The position numbers and the translations under genes were made by a program. The notes beneath the pieces were generated by a model that was given only the letters and a program-made list of their open reading frames with translations, made no database searches and was not told the origin of the DNA. From contig JASPKZ010009700.1 of NCBI GenBank assembly GCA_030220185.1, positions 62,001 to 126,000 on the forward strand: 64,000 bases of DNA, in the 5' to 3' direction. This document shows, piece after piece, positions 43,353 to 54,540 of the stretch (positions are counted from its first letter, which is position 1; every line of letters begins with the position of its first letter). This DNA comes from Diploptera punctata. Its lineage: Eukaryota > Arthropoda > Insecta > Blattodea > Blaberidae.

Positions 43353-43558
43353 AAGGTGCGTCCACATGGATACCGGTTCTAAAAAACGCAAGATGTAAAC
43401 CTCTACAAGTACAGTCGACTAGACCATCAAACAGCGATCTCATTGGAACAAAGGAAGTCCCTACCGCTGACCAATCAGAATGCAGATATAACTTACATAC
43501 ACGTCGCGGTGAACGTATAAATAGGACAGACAGTCGACAGAAATGCCAGTCTGAAGAC

Positions 43559-43605
43559 AACCTTTGACGATGCCAGACGCAGTCTTTGGCGAAACGTCGG
43601 GGTAC
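43559..43605 (+). ncRNA. Degenerate hammerhead-like motif, 5' pseudo-LTR
   Basis: TTGACGA (43564-43570) stands in place of CUGANGA. It is followed by the stem II strands TGCC/GGC, GAAAC (43591-43595) and GTC. The C-to-T change in the first core position should abolish cleavage. Confidence 0.5.
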
Positions 43606-44350
43606 TACAAACCTCACGACCACGGCCTACAGCCCGAAAATTTTCATCAACATCACCGTAGCAACTCCGGCCGTGAACGTCTACGTGAATACATTAGTCA
43701 CCTCTACGGGGAGGAAATACACAGATATATACGACGATTTGAGAAACTGCGCAAGAATAAGGCACGACTGCTTACGTCCCTTTCTTCTACGTCACAGAGG
43801 TAACAAGACGATCCCTAAATTCATCGGAATAAAAAGAACACTAATATCTGCACAAGCGCAAAGGATTTACCAACACACTGAGATGTCATTATTAAGAGAA
43901 CGCATTCACACAACTCGCAAGAACCTCGCCAACACAGACACCGAACTTCTAGATATTCACCTTCTACTCAGCAACAATCTGGCGGAAAAAGACTGGAACA
44001 AAATATATAGGATCACCTATCACTCTATGGTATCAACGTGGGAACAACCCACCAATAAACAGAAGAGAAAATTCGAGTCTACGGCCAAACAAAAGCCCAT
44101 CACAAAATTGAACAACACACGCACCGTAGTAAATATCAGCAACCTTCATCTTTCAGAGGCAGAAACTTCACTTCTTACTAAAGGGGGCAATTTTGCAGTT
44201 ACACCTTCAGCTATACCTGTCGAAGAAATAATTTCTAATATCGAATCTGCTATAGGAGTGTTACCAGTGGAAAAGGCCGAAATAATCCGCAACGAAGTCT
44301 CTCGCGTTCTAAGAAGAGCTCCGAAACCGAAACACAATCTCTCCACTTAG
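43586..44350 (+). pseudogene. Penelope-like protein, N-terminal region
   Basis: 254 codons. An IRHDCLRPFLLRHRGNKTIP segment, SLLRERIHTTRKN, then VVNISNLHLSEAETSLLTKG and GNFAVTPSAIPVEEIISNIE, the conserved region just before RT in Penelope-like elements. The first residues overlap the pseudo-LTR, so the real start may be downstream. It stops at 44350. The protein continues in other frames at 44382, so at least one frameshift separates it from the RT. Confidence 0.8.
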
Positions 44351-44381
44351 GAAAGGAAAGCTATTTGAACCATAAAAACGG

Positions 44382-44693
44382 ATGAAACATTCTACCGGCG
44401 GACAAAGAAATTCTACAGTTATTATCGACACAGAGGAATACAACCGAAAAATCAGCGAGTTACTCGATCCTGGTAACTACCGTAAGGTGTCAGACGTCCC
44501 AACTAAATGGACACTACGGGAAACTAACAAATTAATAAAGGCCTCCTCGCTTCCTGACGACGTGAAGAAAGAACTTCAAAAGAACGAAGCCCAGCCACCA
44601 CGACTACACGGATTGCCTAAAATTCATATGGAAAATACACCCTTAAGACCGATCGTCAGCCAAATAGGATCACCTACTTACAACTCTGGCTAG
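44382..44693 (+). pseudogene. Penelope-like RT, fingers region
   Basis: 103 codons including NSTVIIDTEEYNRKISELL, then PRLHGLPKIHMENTPLRPIV, the RT motif 1-2 region (PxxYGLPKIHK..PLRPIVS) of Penelope-like RTs. A stop after YNSG and a change of frame separate it from the palm domain at 44710. Confidence 0.85.
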
Positions 44694-44709
44694 ATATCTC
44701 TCTACTTTA

Positions 44710-45678
44710 TTGAAACCATATACCAACAACAGTGACACTTATGTCAAGGACTCGATGTACTTCTTAGAAAAACTAAAAGAGATAACATTGCAACCGGAAG
44801 ATATAATGGTGAGTTTCGACGTGATCTCACTGTTCACCAGAGTTCCAATAAATGAGACTCTTCACCTCATTGCTGCCACGTTTCCTCAAGACATCGCAAA
44901 ACATTTCGAACACTGCTTAAGCACCAGCTACTTTCTATTCAACAACGACTTCTACGAGCAAACAGATGGAGTAGCTAAGGGCAGTCCCTTGAGCCACGTA
45001 ATTGCCTATTTCTTCATGGAAAACATTGAGCAAACATGCTTAGATACGACACCTCTCAAACCCAACATATGGCTTCGCTATGTGGACGACACCTCTGTAA
45101 TCTGCAACCACGGGGAAGAGAAATTAGACGAATTTCTGACACACATCAACAGCATAAACTTTAGTATACAATTAACCATAGAAAAAGAAACAGATAACAA
45201 CATAGCATTCCTAGACATCCTGATCAAAAGGGAAGAAGACAGCAACATTTATCACACTATCTACAGAAAACCTACCCACACGGACAGATTTCTTCATAAA
45301 ACCTCGAATCATCACCCGAAACGAAAATTTGGAATCATCAAATCAGTCACAGATCAAGCCAGAAAACTTTGTCATCCTGATTTATTAAAAACGGAACTTC
45401 AACACCTCCAGACGGTAATCACAGCCAATGGATACACCAGGAAAGAAATCAACCGAGCCAATCATCCCAGACGATACAACAGAAACAGCAGCAAGGAATC
45501 AGAGGAAAAAACACCAACCAGAGCATTTTTATCGTTCATTAAGAATGTAACGGACCGCATTGGAAAACCACTAAGGAACGAAGACATAAAGACAGTATAC
45601 AGGCCTACCAAGAAAATCAAGAATCTTCTCAGACCTATGAAGGATCAAATCCATCCTCATCAGACAGCAGGCATATAA
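44710..45678 (+). pseudogene. Penelope-like RT palm/thumb, stop in GIY motif
   Basis: 322 codons. MVSFDVISLFTRVPI (motif A Asp), GVAKGSPLSHVIAYFFMENI (motif B), LRYVDDTSVI (motif C, YVDD), IAFLDILI and YRKPTHTDRFLHKTSNHHP, all typical of Penelope. The frame ends in a TAA at 45676-45678 at the Tyr position of the GIY motif; the inverted copy has Tyr there. The GIY-YIG continues in phase downstream. Motif B has His where Pro is usual (SPLSP), possibly harmful. Confidence 0.9.
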
Positions 45679-45702
45679 GGGATACCATGCAGTTGTGGAA
45701 AG

Positions 45703-46089
45703 GTGTATATAGGCACCACTAAACGCAGCATCGCAACCAGACTTAAGGAGCATGAAAGATACAGTGGTCTTAAACTAATGGATAAGTCGGCAGTAGCAGA
45801 ACACTTTTTACTTGATGGCCACAGAGTACAATACCAGAATACAGACATATTATCTAACTGCACACACTACTTTACCCTTCTACAACGAGAAGCCATCGAA
45901 ATATTCAAACATAAAAACAGTTTCAATAGAAAAGAAGAATCATTAAAAGTCAACAAAGTAGGGATACCGGTTCTAAAGAACGCAAAATTTAAACCTCTAC
46001 AAGTACAGTCCAAACAGCGATCTCATTGGAACAATGGAAGACCCTACCGCCGACCAATCAGAAGGCAGGTGCAACGTACAGTCGACTAG
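45703..46089 (+). pseudogene. Penelope GIY-YIG endonuclease (after stop)
   Basis: In phase with the RT frame: VYIGTTKRS (written MYIGTTKRS from the internal ATG), RLKEHERYSGLK, DKSAVAEHFLLDGHRV and REAIEIFKHKNSFNRKEES, covering the YIG, Arg and Glu elements of the nuclease. Not expressible as a fusion with RT because of the stop at 45676. Confidence 0.85.
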
Positions 46090-46210
46090 ACCATCAAACA
46101 GCAATCTCATTGGAGCATTCCCTAACGCTGACCAATCAGAAGGCAGATATAACTTAGGTGCACATCGCGGTGAACGTATAAATAAGACAGACAGTCGACA
46201 GAAATGCCAG
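45970..46210 (+). repeat. Penelope 3' pseudo-LTR, first half
   Basis: Repeats the 5' pseudo-LTR (CCTCTACAAGTACAGTC, GACCAATCAGAAGGCAGAT, GGTGAACGTATAAATA). Contains a ~75-bp internal duplication with ATCTCATTGGA twice (46020, 46106). Cut at AGAAATGCCAG (46200-46210) by the LINE insertion. Confidence 0.8.
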
Positions 46211-46279
46211 GCTGATATCGCCGAGGGGAAGAATTTTACAGGACCTGGCAGAGAGGGAGGACTTTGAAATTATTGGACC

Positions 46280-46934
46280 TGACACGCCGACCTATTTCCC
46301 AAGTACACTAGTGGGAAACCCCGGTGTGCTGAATGTGTTCATGGTAAAAATAAATGTGGCGGTGGAGTCATTGGAAACTAGGGACGAATTGAATTCTGAC
46401 CATTCAGCTGTGGAATTAATTTTAAATTTTATCGTAGGAAAGACGCTTTTCAGATCCAGGGCCTCGGTTACTAATTGGGGTGCGTTCACAGAGAATATGA
46501 AAGATTGTATTTTCCCGGATAATCGCGGAAATGAATCAACTGAGGCTTTGTATCTGGAAATAGATATTTTAACTAATACAATTGTAAACAATTTTAGAGA
46601 CGTGACTACTATAGATGTTAGTAATCATACCACGTGGAATCTGCCGGAAGTGGAGGGACTTGTCCGGCGGAAAAGAGTGGTCAGAAGACACTGGCAAAAA
46701 TACCGTAGGAGAGAGGATAAGATTATTTTAAATAATCTGACTAATCGCATTCACGATATTTTAAGAAATTTTAAGATAAGGAAATTTAACGCAGATCTGG
46801 AAGAGGCTGAGAGATCAAATAATATTTGGCCCATTTTGAAAAAATTAAAAAGTAACGTAATTAATAATAAACCTATTCATGGACCAAATTTTCTTAAATA
46901 TAAAGCAACTGACAAGGTAAATACTATTTTCTGA
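46280..46934 (+). pseudogene. Jockey-like LINE endonuclease C-terminus and linker
   Basis: The frame near 46280-46310 gives a PTYFPSTL-like strand. The 46311-46934 frame gives ELNSDHSAVELIL, the catalytic SDH motif of the LINE AP-endonuclease, then NHTTWNLPEVEGLVRRKRVV and the linker towards RT. It ends in a frameshift before RT. Confidence 0.8.
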
Positions 46935-47139
46935 CTCCCTAGAGGATGGGTTTAAACCCCATTTCCAGGATCAATATGACGATGACTGGATAGATGGGGT
47001 GGAATCGGAGGAGGAGCGGATCTCTCAGAGAGCTCCCCTACAGAGGTTGCGGTAGGCCTCCCTCGCTGAGGTTAAGAAAATTATTAAGACGCTTCCTAAG
47101 AAAAAAGCTGTTGGTACAGATTATGTATCAAACGAGATG

Positions 47140-48430
47140 ATTCAGCACCTCCCATCTGGGATGGCGCGCTATTTAGTTACTATGTTTAATGGATGTTTAA
47201 ATTTAAATTATTTTCCGCCTAAATGGAAGGAAGCAAAAATCATAACGTTACCTAAAGAAGGGAAAAATCCTATTTTTGTTTCTAATGATCAATCTGCTAA
47301 GCAATCTTGGCAAATTATTTGAAAGAATTGTGCTGAGCAGACTAATCGGTATGACTACTGATCTGCGCGTCATCCCTCAAGAGCAATTCGGGTTCATGCC
47401 GGGTCGTTCCACGACACTGCAACTGGTAAGACTCACGGAATATATAACATCAGATTTCAATTAAAGAGAGAGCACAGTTGCAGTGATCTTGGATGTCGAG
47501 AAAGCCTACGACACGACCTGGCATGAAGACCTGGTATGGAAGATGGATTCAATGGGCTTTTCGAATGGGATGGTGGGAATCATCTCATTCTTTTTAACGG
47601 ATAGGAGTTTCGTTGTCAGCGAGGGGGGCGCTACCTCTGATAGACAAACTTTTCTAGCTGGAGTGCCTCAGGGATCCGTACTTTCACCAGTGTTATATAA
47701 TATTTATACCGCCGACGTTCCTGGGAGGACATATACTCAACTAGCCCTGTATGCCGATGATATTGCGGTATATAGTAAAGATAGATCCTTAACTAGGTGC
47801 AGTAGAAAAGTGCAGAGAGGCCTACGAGATATTGAGCGGTGGGCTGATAAATGGAGAATCAAAATTGGTAAAGAGAAGAATCAAGAAATAATTTGTACCC
47901 AAACACCTAATATTAATGGTGCAGAAATACTAGAATATGACGGAACTCTAATCAGATATCAGCCCACTGTGCAGTATCTCGGGGTTATACAAGATCATCG
48001 TCTCACATGGGCTAAACATGTCGAGAAGATTCGAAATAACATTTATAAACATTTTTCAGAAATTAAGCCCATGTTGAGAGCCCACTCTCTGACACCTCAA
48101 TCACATACGTTGTTATACAGGGCTTGTATACGCAGCCAAATGATATATGCATGTCCCGTATGGCTGACCTTATCAAAGGAAAAGATAAACTTGCTTCAGG
48201 TTCTTCAGAACAAGCGTTTACGAAGTGCAGGAGAATATCCAATTAGGACGAGAATCACCAAAATTCATGAAGATTTAAATATGGACTTTCTTCAGGAAGT
48301 GATGACTAAATTGGCAAGAAACTTATATCAAAAAGCGACTCTGAGCGAAAATGCTCTTATTAATAGCCTAGGGGCATACGACGAAAAGGAACGGACGAAA
48401 TATAAAATGCCAAAGTTCTATCTGGCCTAG
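47140..48430 (+). pseudogene. Jockey-like LINE reverse transcriptase
   Basis: Fragments at 47137-47464 (WKEAKIITLPKEGKNP, EQFGFMPGRSTTLQLVRLTE) precede the long frame 47483-48430 with VILDVEKAYDTTWHEDLVWK (motif A), LAGVPQGSVLSPVLYNIYTA (motif B), LALYADDIAVY (motif C), VQYLGVIQDHRLTWAKHVEK and a C-terminal LLYRACIRSQMIYACPVWL region. The RT would copy the LINE RNA into DNA at a nick. The 315-codon core is intact. Stops near 47320 and 47464 break the upstream part. Confidence 0.9.
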
Positions 48431-48573
48431 AAAGTTAGATGCTCCTAGGCCTACCACAAAAGTATAAATAACTGATTGAACTTAACGCTTCCTAAAGAAG
48501 AGATCAAGGTGATTACACCGGTATCCTGGAGAACCTGAAGCGAGCATACCTCAAGAAATGCCAGTCTGAAGAC

Positions 48574-48620
48574 AACCCCTGAGGATGCCAGACGCAGTCT
48601 TTGGCGAAACGTCGGGGAAC
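48574..48620 (+). ncRNA. Hammerhead ribozyme-like motif, 3' pseudo-LTR
   Basis: CTGAGGA (48579-48585, form CUGANGA), stem II TGCC/GGC closing a 13-nt loop, GAAAC (48606-48610), GTC (48611-48613), and CCC/GGG able to pair as stem I. Stem III is minimal, as in the small hammerheads reported for Penelope-like elements, where a dimer may be needed. It would cut after GUC and define the transcript ends. Proposed from motif match only. Confidence 0.55.
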
Positions 48621-48768
48621 TACAAGCCTCACGACCACGGCCTACAGCCCGAAAATCTTCATCAACATCATCATAGTTAAATGTATTCTCCTACCACAGG
48701 ACACCAAAAATAAAAATAAATAAATCTTTTACTATTGCATTCACCATCTTTATTCTTCTCTTTTCCTT

Positions 48769-49123
48769 TCACAACCTTTTAATGTGAGCATCGAAGGGTT
48801 GCAACACCCTTGTGAGAAACAGAAAGCAAAAGGTGGTATTTTCTGGTATATTTGGTGCGCTTTCCGTCATAGTGTACTTGTAATTCACAACACAAACAGT
48901 TTTTGGGTGTTTTTCAGATATGATCATTTTGGTGCTATCTGAAAATGATGAAAATCTTAAAATATCTTCCTTATCCACATATCTTTTTATTGCATTTCTG
49001 GGTCTTTCATATTCCAATATTATTTCCTTTAAACCATGGATTATTATCTTCATCACTTACGATATAAACTACTTTATTATTAATATGTATTTTATTATTT
49101 TTTATATCAATTATATTATTCAT
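48769..49123 (-). pseudogene. Bro-N domain gene fragment (right TIR side)
   Basis: The start at 49123 matches that of the left copy. A one-base difference after NPWFKG shifts the frame, and the 49056-48769 frame then carries LEYERPRNAIKRYVDKEDIL, the Bro-N core, and continues about 55 residues beyond the TIR match. The extra sequence (KHPKTVCVVNYKY) may be genuine Bro protein. It lies in opposite orientation to the left copy and points inward. Confidence 0.7.
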
Positions 49124-49517
49124 TATTATTTTTTAAGTTTTGTATAATCTTATTATAAAAATTCAATTTTTTAAAGGGTCACTGGCAGACGCGCATAAAG
49201 TTAGAAATTATATACTTGATTTCTTAAAAAATAATTTCATAATACATATAAATGTAATAATTATTTTATTATATTTATGGGGTCGCTACCAGCGAAGGAA
49301 TATATTCTATGTGTATAAAATCAACTTAAAAACTATTTTTTTCAACTTATGTATGTAGTTTTTGCTTATTTGATGACTTTTTTCAATTTTTTAAAGACAA
49401 CAAGTCATCAAAATGTTCTGATTTTCGACCTAATTTGTTTAAATTCATATGATTTTGGGTATTTTGTGTTTGAAATTGAGAAGTGGTGGGTGCGCCAGAA
49501 ACCCCACTTTATATACT
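48935..49517 (-). repeat. Maverick right terminal inverted repeat
   Basis: Reverse complement of 30094-30802 apart from the left copy's internal duplication and longer AT run. The outer end is CCCCACTTTATATACT. Confidence 0.85.
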
Positions 49518-52129
49518 ACTTTTATCTTTTAATAAAATATTCTGATATTTCTTTGTCCATGCTTTTTTTATTATGATAGGATATTTGCCTCTTAAAATGC
49601 ACTAATTTTGTGTGATGAGGTTAATATATATTTATACATCAAATGATAAATTAACAAACAATCCAGATGCATCTTCATGTAAAATGGTGTAATGAATGTT
49701 TTGCAAACCTAAATTAAGATATATAGGCCCTAATATTATTAAAAACGACATATATTATAACAGATCAATATATAACCTCAGTTATTTTCACATAATAGTA
49801 CTAATTTTTAGACGTTCAAATTATTTATGTACAACTCTCAAAATACAATACTACAGTTTTGTTGCACTTCAACAATTAATTATTTGTTGCATAGTGTACT
49901 ACAAGATCTATAGGCCTACAACACTAGTTTACCATCTGTCATAAAAGGCGTAATCGATTGTTACGCAGGACCTTTTTTTTTGCAGATAACGATGAGGCAG
50001 TCGATGCCATTTTTATCTGCGTTCATTTACATTCAATAACAGTAGCGATATAGGTCTACAAAGTCAAAATAAAAAAAAGATGAAAATGGTCACACGAAAA
50101 CATATATTAATTTCGTGTACCATATCAGTGATCTATCCTGATATTATTCACTCCACACCAGAATATCAAAATATTTTTTATATTCTTAAACTATATTCAG
50201 TTTTAAAGAGTTATCATTAACAACAACAAGGTATGAAGGAACAACCTATTTGGATTATCCGAGTATAGTTAGGAATAGTAGAAACTATTCAAGCTTTCAC
50301 TCACCCTTATACTCACTCCTTACGGTAATGAGGGTGGAGGTAGCAAAATTATTTTTTAACATTTTAATATATTTTGAAAGGTACGAAACACAACTGAGGC
50401 TAAGGTTTTTCCTAGAAAACTATAAACCTTAATGAAGGTTTGCGTTTTGTTTAATTGTGGGATATTCCATGTAATTGTTTGCTAGAAAATTATAAAGGGC
50501 AAGTATTGTTTCAATGTGTGGTAGTATTTGTCAGCATGAATGACTAAACAAAAATAGCGATATAGTGACATTACTATGATCTATCAATCATATGAGACTC
50601 TTAACAGTGTTGAGAACAAATCATACAGGACATTTACCTGTTTATAGCACTGTACACAAGAACATTGTGAACTTCTATTTGAAGACCATTTTATGCAACA
50701 AAAAATGTAATATTTTAATAAATATGAAGTAATGAGTAAATATGTAAAAATATTTAAAATCAAACATGAGTATAAGGTCTAGATATATGTGAATCGTCAT
50801 AAGTTTCTGTTATTAGGAAAGAACATATCGAGGAAAAAATAGCGTATGTAATTATATACGAATCCGGACTCTTAGTTATACCATGCTTTTGGTTCCAAAA
50901 TTTTGTCTCCGTTTTAACTTGTCACAAATTGAATTTCGGACTGATAAAAATATTGACCGAATCGTTTAATTTTGCAATGTTGTATCTTTATTTACTGTTA
51001 CTTTTGTTTTAAATTGGAGTTATAATCCGTTATTTCTCTAAATACGTTTCTTTTTTCCCATTGCGCCAGATTCTCATTCCGACATTTCTGGTGTTCTCTA
51101 TTTGCATTGTCGAAATTATCTCAAAAGACATGTATAGAATACACTGAAATTTAGAAGAAGGAAGAATAAGTAAATAAATACTAAAAAATAAATAAAATTA
51201 AAGTAATGGAACATTAATTTCCCCCTCCCATCTATCTGAATCAGTTGCTTTGTAACACTGCCAAGTCGTGACTCGCCACGGCTATTCAAGTAATTAGCCT
51301 AGGTTAAAAAAGTATCAGCCGTTATACTAGACCTCGTTTATTTGGAGCGAGCTGCTAATAAAATCAATAGGATAGCATACTACTGCATAAACTTTAATAT
51401 TGTGCAATAATTTGAATATAAATCCGTTTTTCTTTCTAGCCTAAACTTTGGAATCTGTAAAGAAAGAGACGCCACTCTTTGTGCCCATCATCAATTCTGT
51501 ATATGCATCAGATGTGATTAACTTTAGAGTAGTGGGTACTGAGTTATTAACAGGAGTTAGGTAGAAACTAATTACTAGGCCTAATTAGGCATGGAAAACG
51601 GAAGACAATCGAGTATATACATATAGCTTATCTCAAGCAAGGTGACAAAGTACTGCAAAATTATGGTAATTTGGTGGTGGTAGGGAAACAGGAACACCGA
51701 TGGAACCAAGCAGAAGCAACGTGCGTACGTATCCACAGCTCAAGAGCGTATATTCAAATTCTCTTTCCTGTCTCTACAGTCCCTTCAACAAGGAGGGTGA
51801 CTATCAACAACAATCCCGACACATCAATAAATAATTACGTACAATGACGTCAAAACTACACGAAATTAATATTTTACTGATATGAAATATCGTTAAAATA
51901 GTTTCGAAATTAAAATCACTCGATAATTTATAGAATTTGACACAAATACAATTAGAGTGCTGTCAAAATTACAAGAGTTATATACTTAATTGAACTTGAA
52001 ATCGAAGAGTACCATCGAAATTGCAAACACTTATCCCTATATGGATTTTCATACTAATAAAATCAGTGTAAAACTGTATATATATATAACGCGCGGGTGC
52101 ACGCACACGCACACACACACAAACACAAT
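49518..52129. other. No recognisable feature
   Basis: 2.6 kb of AT-rich sequence. Small frames carry no motif. A (TA) then CA-rich stretch at 52075-52125 precedes the LINE. Confidence 0.5.
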
Positions 52130-52274
52130 GGCAGCTAGCTACTAACACGCACAAGTTACGCTCCAGGTTTTAAGTTACTTTTCAGCAGGTGTCTTCGTTA
52201 TTTCATAGTTAAAGTTGTATATTCGTAGTCAGTTTAAGTTTAAATTTATATCAAAAGTGTGTACATTTAACAAC

Positions 52275-52934
52275 ATGGGTAAAAACACACGTAATTCAAA
52301 CAATGATTCGACAAGTTCTACGGAGGAAGCAGTGAAACGTGTGGTGAAAGAGGCGCTGCAGGATCCCGGCACTCTGCAGGTGTTTGTGTCCATGTTGCGG
52401 GACCAGGTAGTGGCGGAACTGCAGAAGACCATCGAGGACAACACTAAAGTAATTGAGGATCTGAAAAAGACCCTCGATGAAAAAGACAGAAAGATTGAGG
52501 TGTTGGAAAATAAATTAGACGATCTAGAACAATACCAGAGACGTCAATGCCTCAGAATTTTTGGTGTAAAAGAAGAGGCCGGAGAGGACACTGACCAGAA
52601 AGCCATCGAGGTGGCCAAAAAAATCGGTGTCGATCTATCAGTGACAGACATTGACAGAAGTCACCGTGTTGGTGTTAATAATGCAGAAAGACCGCGGGCT
52701 ATAATAGTGAAATTTGTTAGTTACCGCAAGCGCAGTGAAGTTTTTCTAAGCAAGAAAAAGTTGAAAGGAAGTGGGGTCACTGTTCGCGAGGACCTAACGA
52801 AGTGTCGCTATCGCCTGCTACAAGACAGTATACAAAAATACGGTATTCAAAATGTATGGACAATGGACGGTGCCGTCATAGCCAAAGTAAATGGCGAAAA
52901 ACGCAAAATTAGATCTTCTACGGATATCAACTAG
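52275..52934 (+). CDS. LINE ORF1 protein
   Basis: 219 aa from ATG 52275 (context CAACATGG). The upstream in-frame ATG at 52215 lies in 5' UTR-like sequence and is less likely. Residues ~20-90 form a coiled coil (ELQKTIEDNTKVIEDLKKTL, then KIEVLENKLDDLEQYQRR). RQCLRIFGVKEE follows and begins an RRM-like fold as in L1-type ORF1p (LRIxG), then IDRSHRVG and RPRAIIVKF, and a C-terminal basic part. Such proteins trimerise, bind the element RNA and act as nucleic-acid chaperones. The frame is intact. It lies 160 bp upstream of the ORF2 frame. Confidence 0.85.
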   Translation: MGKNTRNSNNDSTSSTEEAVKRVVKEALQDPGTLQVFVSMLRDQVVAELQKTIEDNTKVIEDLKKTLDEKDRKIEVLENKLDDLEQYQRRQCLRIFGVKEEAGEDTDQKAIEVAKKIGVDLSVTDIDRSHRVGVNNAERPRAIIVKFVSYRKRSEVFLSKKKLKGSGVTVREDLTKCRYRLLQDSIQKYGIQNVWTMDGAVIAKVNGEKRKIRSSTDIN

Positions 52935-53097
52935 ATAGGACCTGAGTGTAAAATATGTTTACTTTATTTGTCTTTTCTTTGCTAACAATTATATTGTTAA
53001 TTTATTTCTAATTTAGGTAAGTTTTAAGTTTATTATTTTTTATTTAGGACAACTTATTTGTTTTTATTTTCATTTTTTAAGTTATTTGTTTAGCTAA

Positions 53098-54540
53098 ATT
53101 ATTTTAATTTTATTAGTTATTACAGTACATAGTTTATTTTTACTTTCTGCTATTGGCAACATTGAGCTGACAAATGATGAATTATTTGCAACCCTTGACT
53201 CACTCACCTTCTCCAATCACCCTCTTATTGTGCAGACAGCTTTTAACACAGGTAGCAACATTCCTCAATCCCTACCTTCCCCTCCAAAAACAACTACCAG
53301 TCTACTTAGGAATGCATTTTATATTGATAAATCATCACTTAAAATCGCTCACGTAAATTCACAAAGCATTCTGTCCCACTTTAATGAGTTTGAAACCATA
53401 TTTTCATCTCTTGGACTGAGCGCCATTTTAATTTCGGAAACCTGGCTCACCCCATCCATACCTTCGTCCCTTGTTCACCTAGACGGATATACACTGCTCA
53501 GAAATGACAGAATAGATAAAAGAGGTGGAGGAGTTTGTGCCTTTATATCAAATGAGCTTAATCCAAGAATTGTCCACAAGTCCCCTTCTGTATATTCCGC
53601 TCGCCCCGAGTTCTTATTCGTAGAAATTCAAGCCAGTCTAAAAAAATGTCTCTTATGCATTGTATACAAACCTCCAAAAATTGGGCACCTTTCGGATCTA
53701 GAAAACGCTCTGAACGATTCATTGCCTCATTATGAACACGTTATTGTCGCAGGCGATTTTAATACAAATCTTCTTCAGACTGACTCACCAGCCATACAAC
53801 TTAAAAATATGTTCCAAAGCTTTAATATGACCATTGTTCCTTTCTCTGCCACACACCATACTGCTACTTCCGACACTCTACTGGACTTAATTGTGACTAC
53901 ACATCCACAGAAAGTACTGTCATATGGACAAATTCCTGCTCCTGGCATATCTGCTCATGACATTGTATTCGTAGAATACTCACTCCAATGTCCTAAAAGA
54001 CGCTCTAAATTGATTACGTACAGAAATTTACAAAACATAGACGATACTAAACTAAAATCAGACGCTTTAGAACTACCTTGGTATTCAATATGGAATCTTA
54101 GATCAGTTGATGAAAAAGTAGACACATTTAATACACTGATACTACAACTATACGACAGACATGCACCAGTAAAAACCCGACGATTTTCCCGCTCCCCTGC
54201 TCCCTGGATGAATGATTCAATACGTGAACTTATGTCAAAACGAGACAAAACAAACCGAACATACAGACGACATAAAAATGACGAGAACTGGCAACTGTAC
54301 AAACAACTTAGAAACACAACTACACAAACTATACGTAATGCCAAACTACGACACGCCCACAGTATAATCGGACCTGAAATAAGTGCACGGGACACTTGGC
54401 GAAAGCTCCGTGCAATGGGACTTAGACAGTTGAATCCCTCAACTGACTCTATAGACATTTCTGTAGATGACTTAAATGAACATTTTACCTCAATACCCAT
54501 GACACCTCCAGCCAACAAGACTAAAAATAGACACTCTTAA
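53098..54540 (+). pseudogene. LINE ORF2, AP-endonuclease and linker
   Basis: Open from 53098 with no ATG before the endonuclease core; the earliest plausible start is a GTG at 53230. Endonuclease motifs: KIAHVNSQSI (Asn), AILISETWLT (Glu), LLRNDRIDKRGGGVCAFIS, CIVYKPP, VIVAGDFNTN (Asp/Asn), TSDTLLDLIV and GISAHDIVF (His). This endonuclease nicks the target for reverse transcription. The linker VKTRRFSRSPAPWMNDSIRE follows. The frame stops at 54540. The RT continues in another register, so the element is damaged but young. Confidence 0.85.

Larger units (their letters stand above)
46211..48553 (+). mobile_element. Jockey-like LINE nested in Penelope
   Basis: Flanked by an 11-bp direct repeat AGAAATGCCAG (46200-46210 and 48554-48564). 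When the insert is removed, the Penelope pseudo-LTR reads through. 5'-truncated within the endonuclease. The 3' end has no long poly(A). Confidence 0.85.
43353..48675 (+). mobile_element. Penelope-like element, long copy with two pseudo-LTRs
   Basis: 5' pseudo-LTR (43365-43680), N-terminal domain and RT (43586-45678), GIY-YIG (45703-46089), and 3' pseudo-LTR (45970-46210 and 48565-48675). The 3' pseudo-LTR is split by a LINE. The element and its inverted partner sit inside the Maverick. It ends AAAATCTTCATCAACATCAT, matching the outer end of the inverted copy. Confidence 0.85.
30094..49517. mobile_element. Maverick/Polinton-type element, degraded, with nested insertions
   Basis: Bounded by inverted repeats whose outer ends read AGTATATAAAGTGGGG (30094) and its complement ending at 49517. 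5'-AG ends and long TIRs are usual for Mavericks. The cargo is virus-like: adenain-type protease, pVI-like protein, penton-like and hexon-like proteins and Bro-N genes. The flanking hexamers (ATCGGT; ACTTTT) do not match, so no 6-bp target duplication is visible. DNA polymerase B, integrase and packaging ATPase were not found. About 9.7 kb of the span is foreign insert (tRNA array, Penelope, Jockey). Confidence 0.85.
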
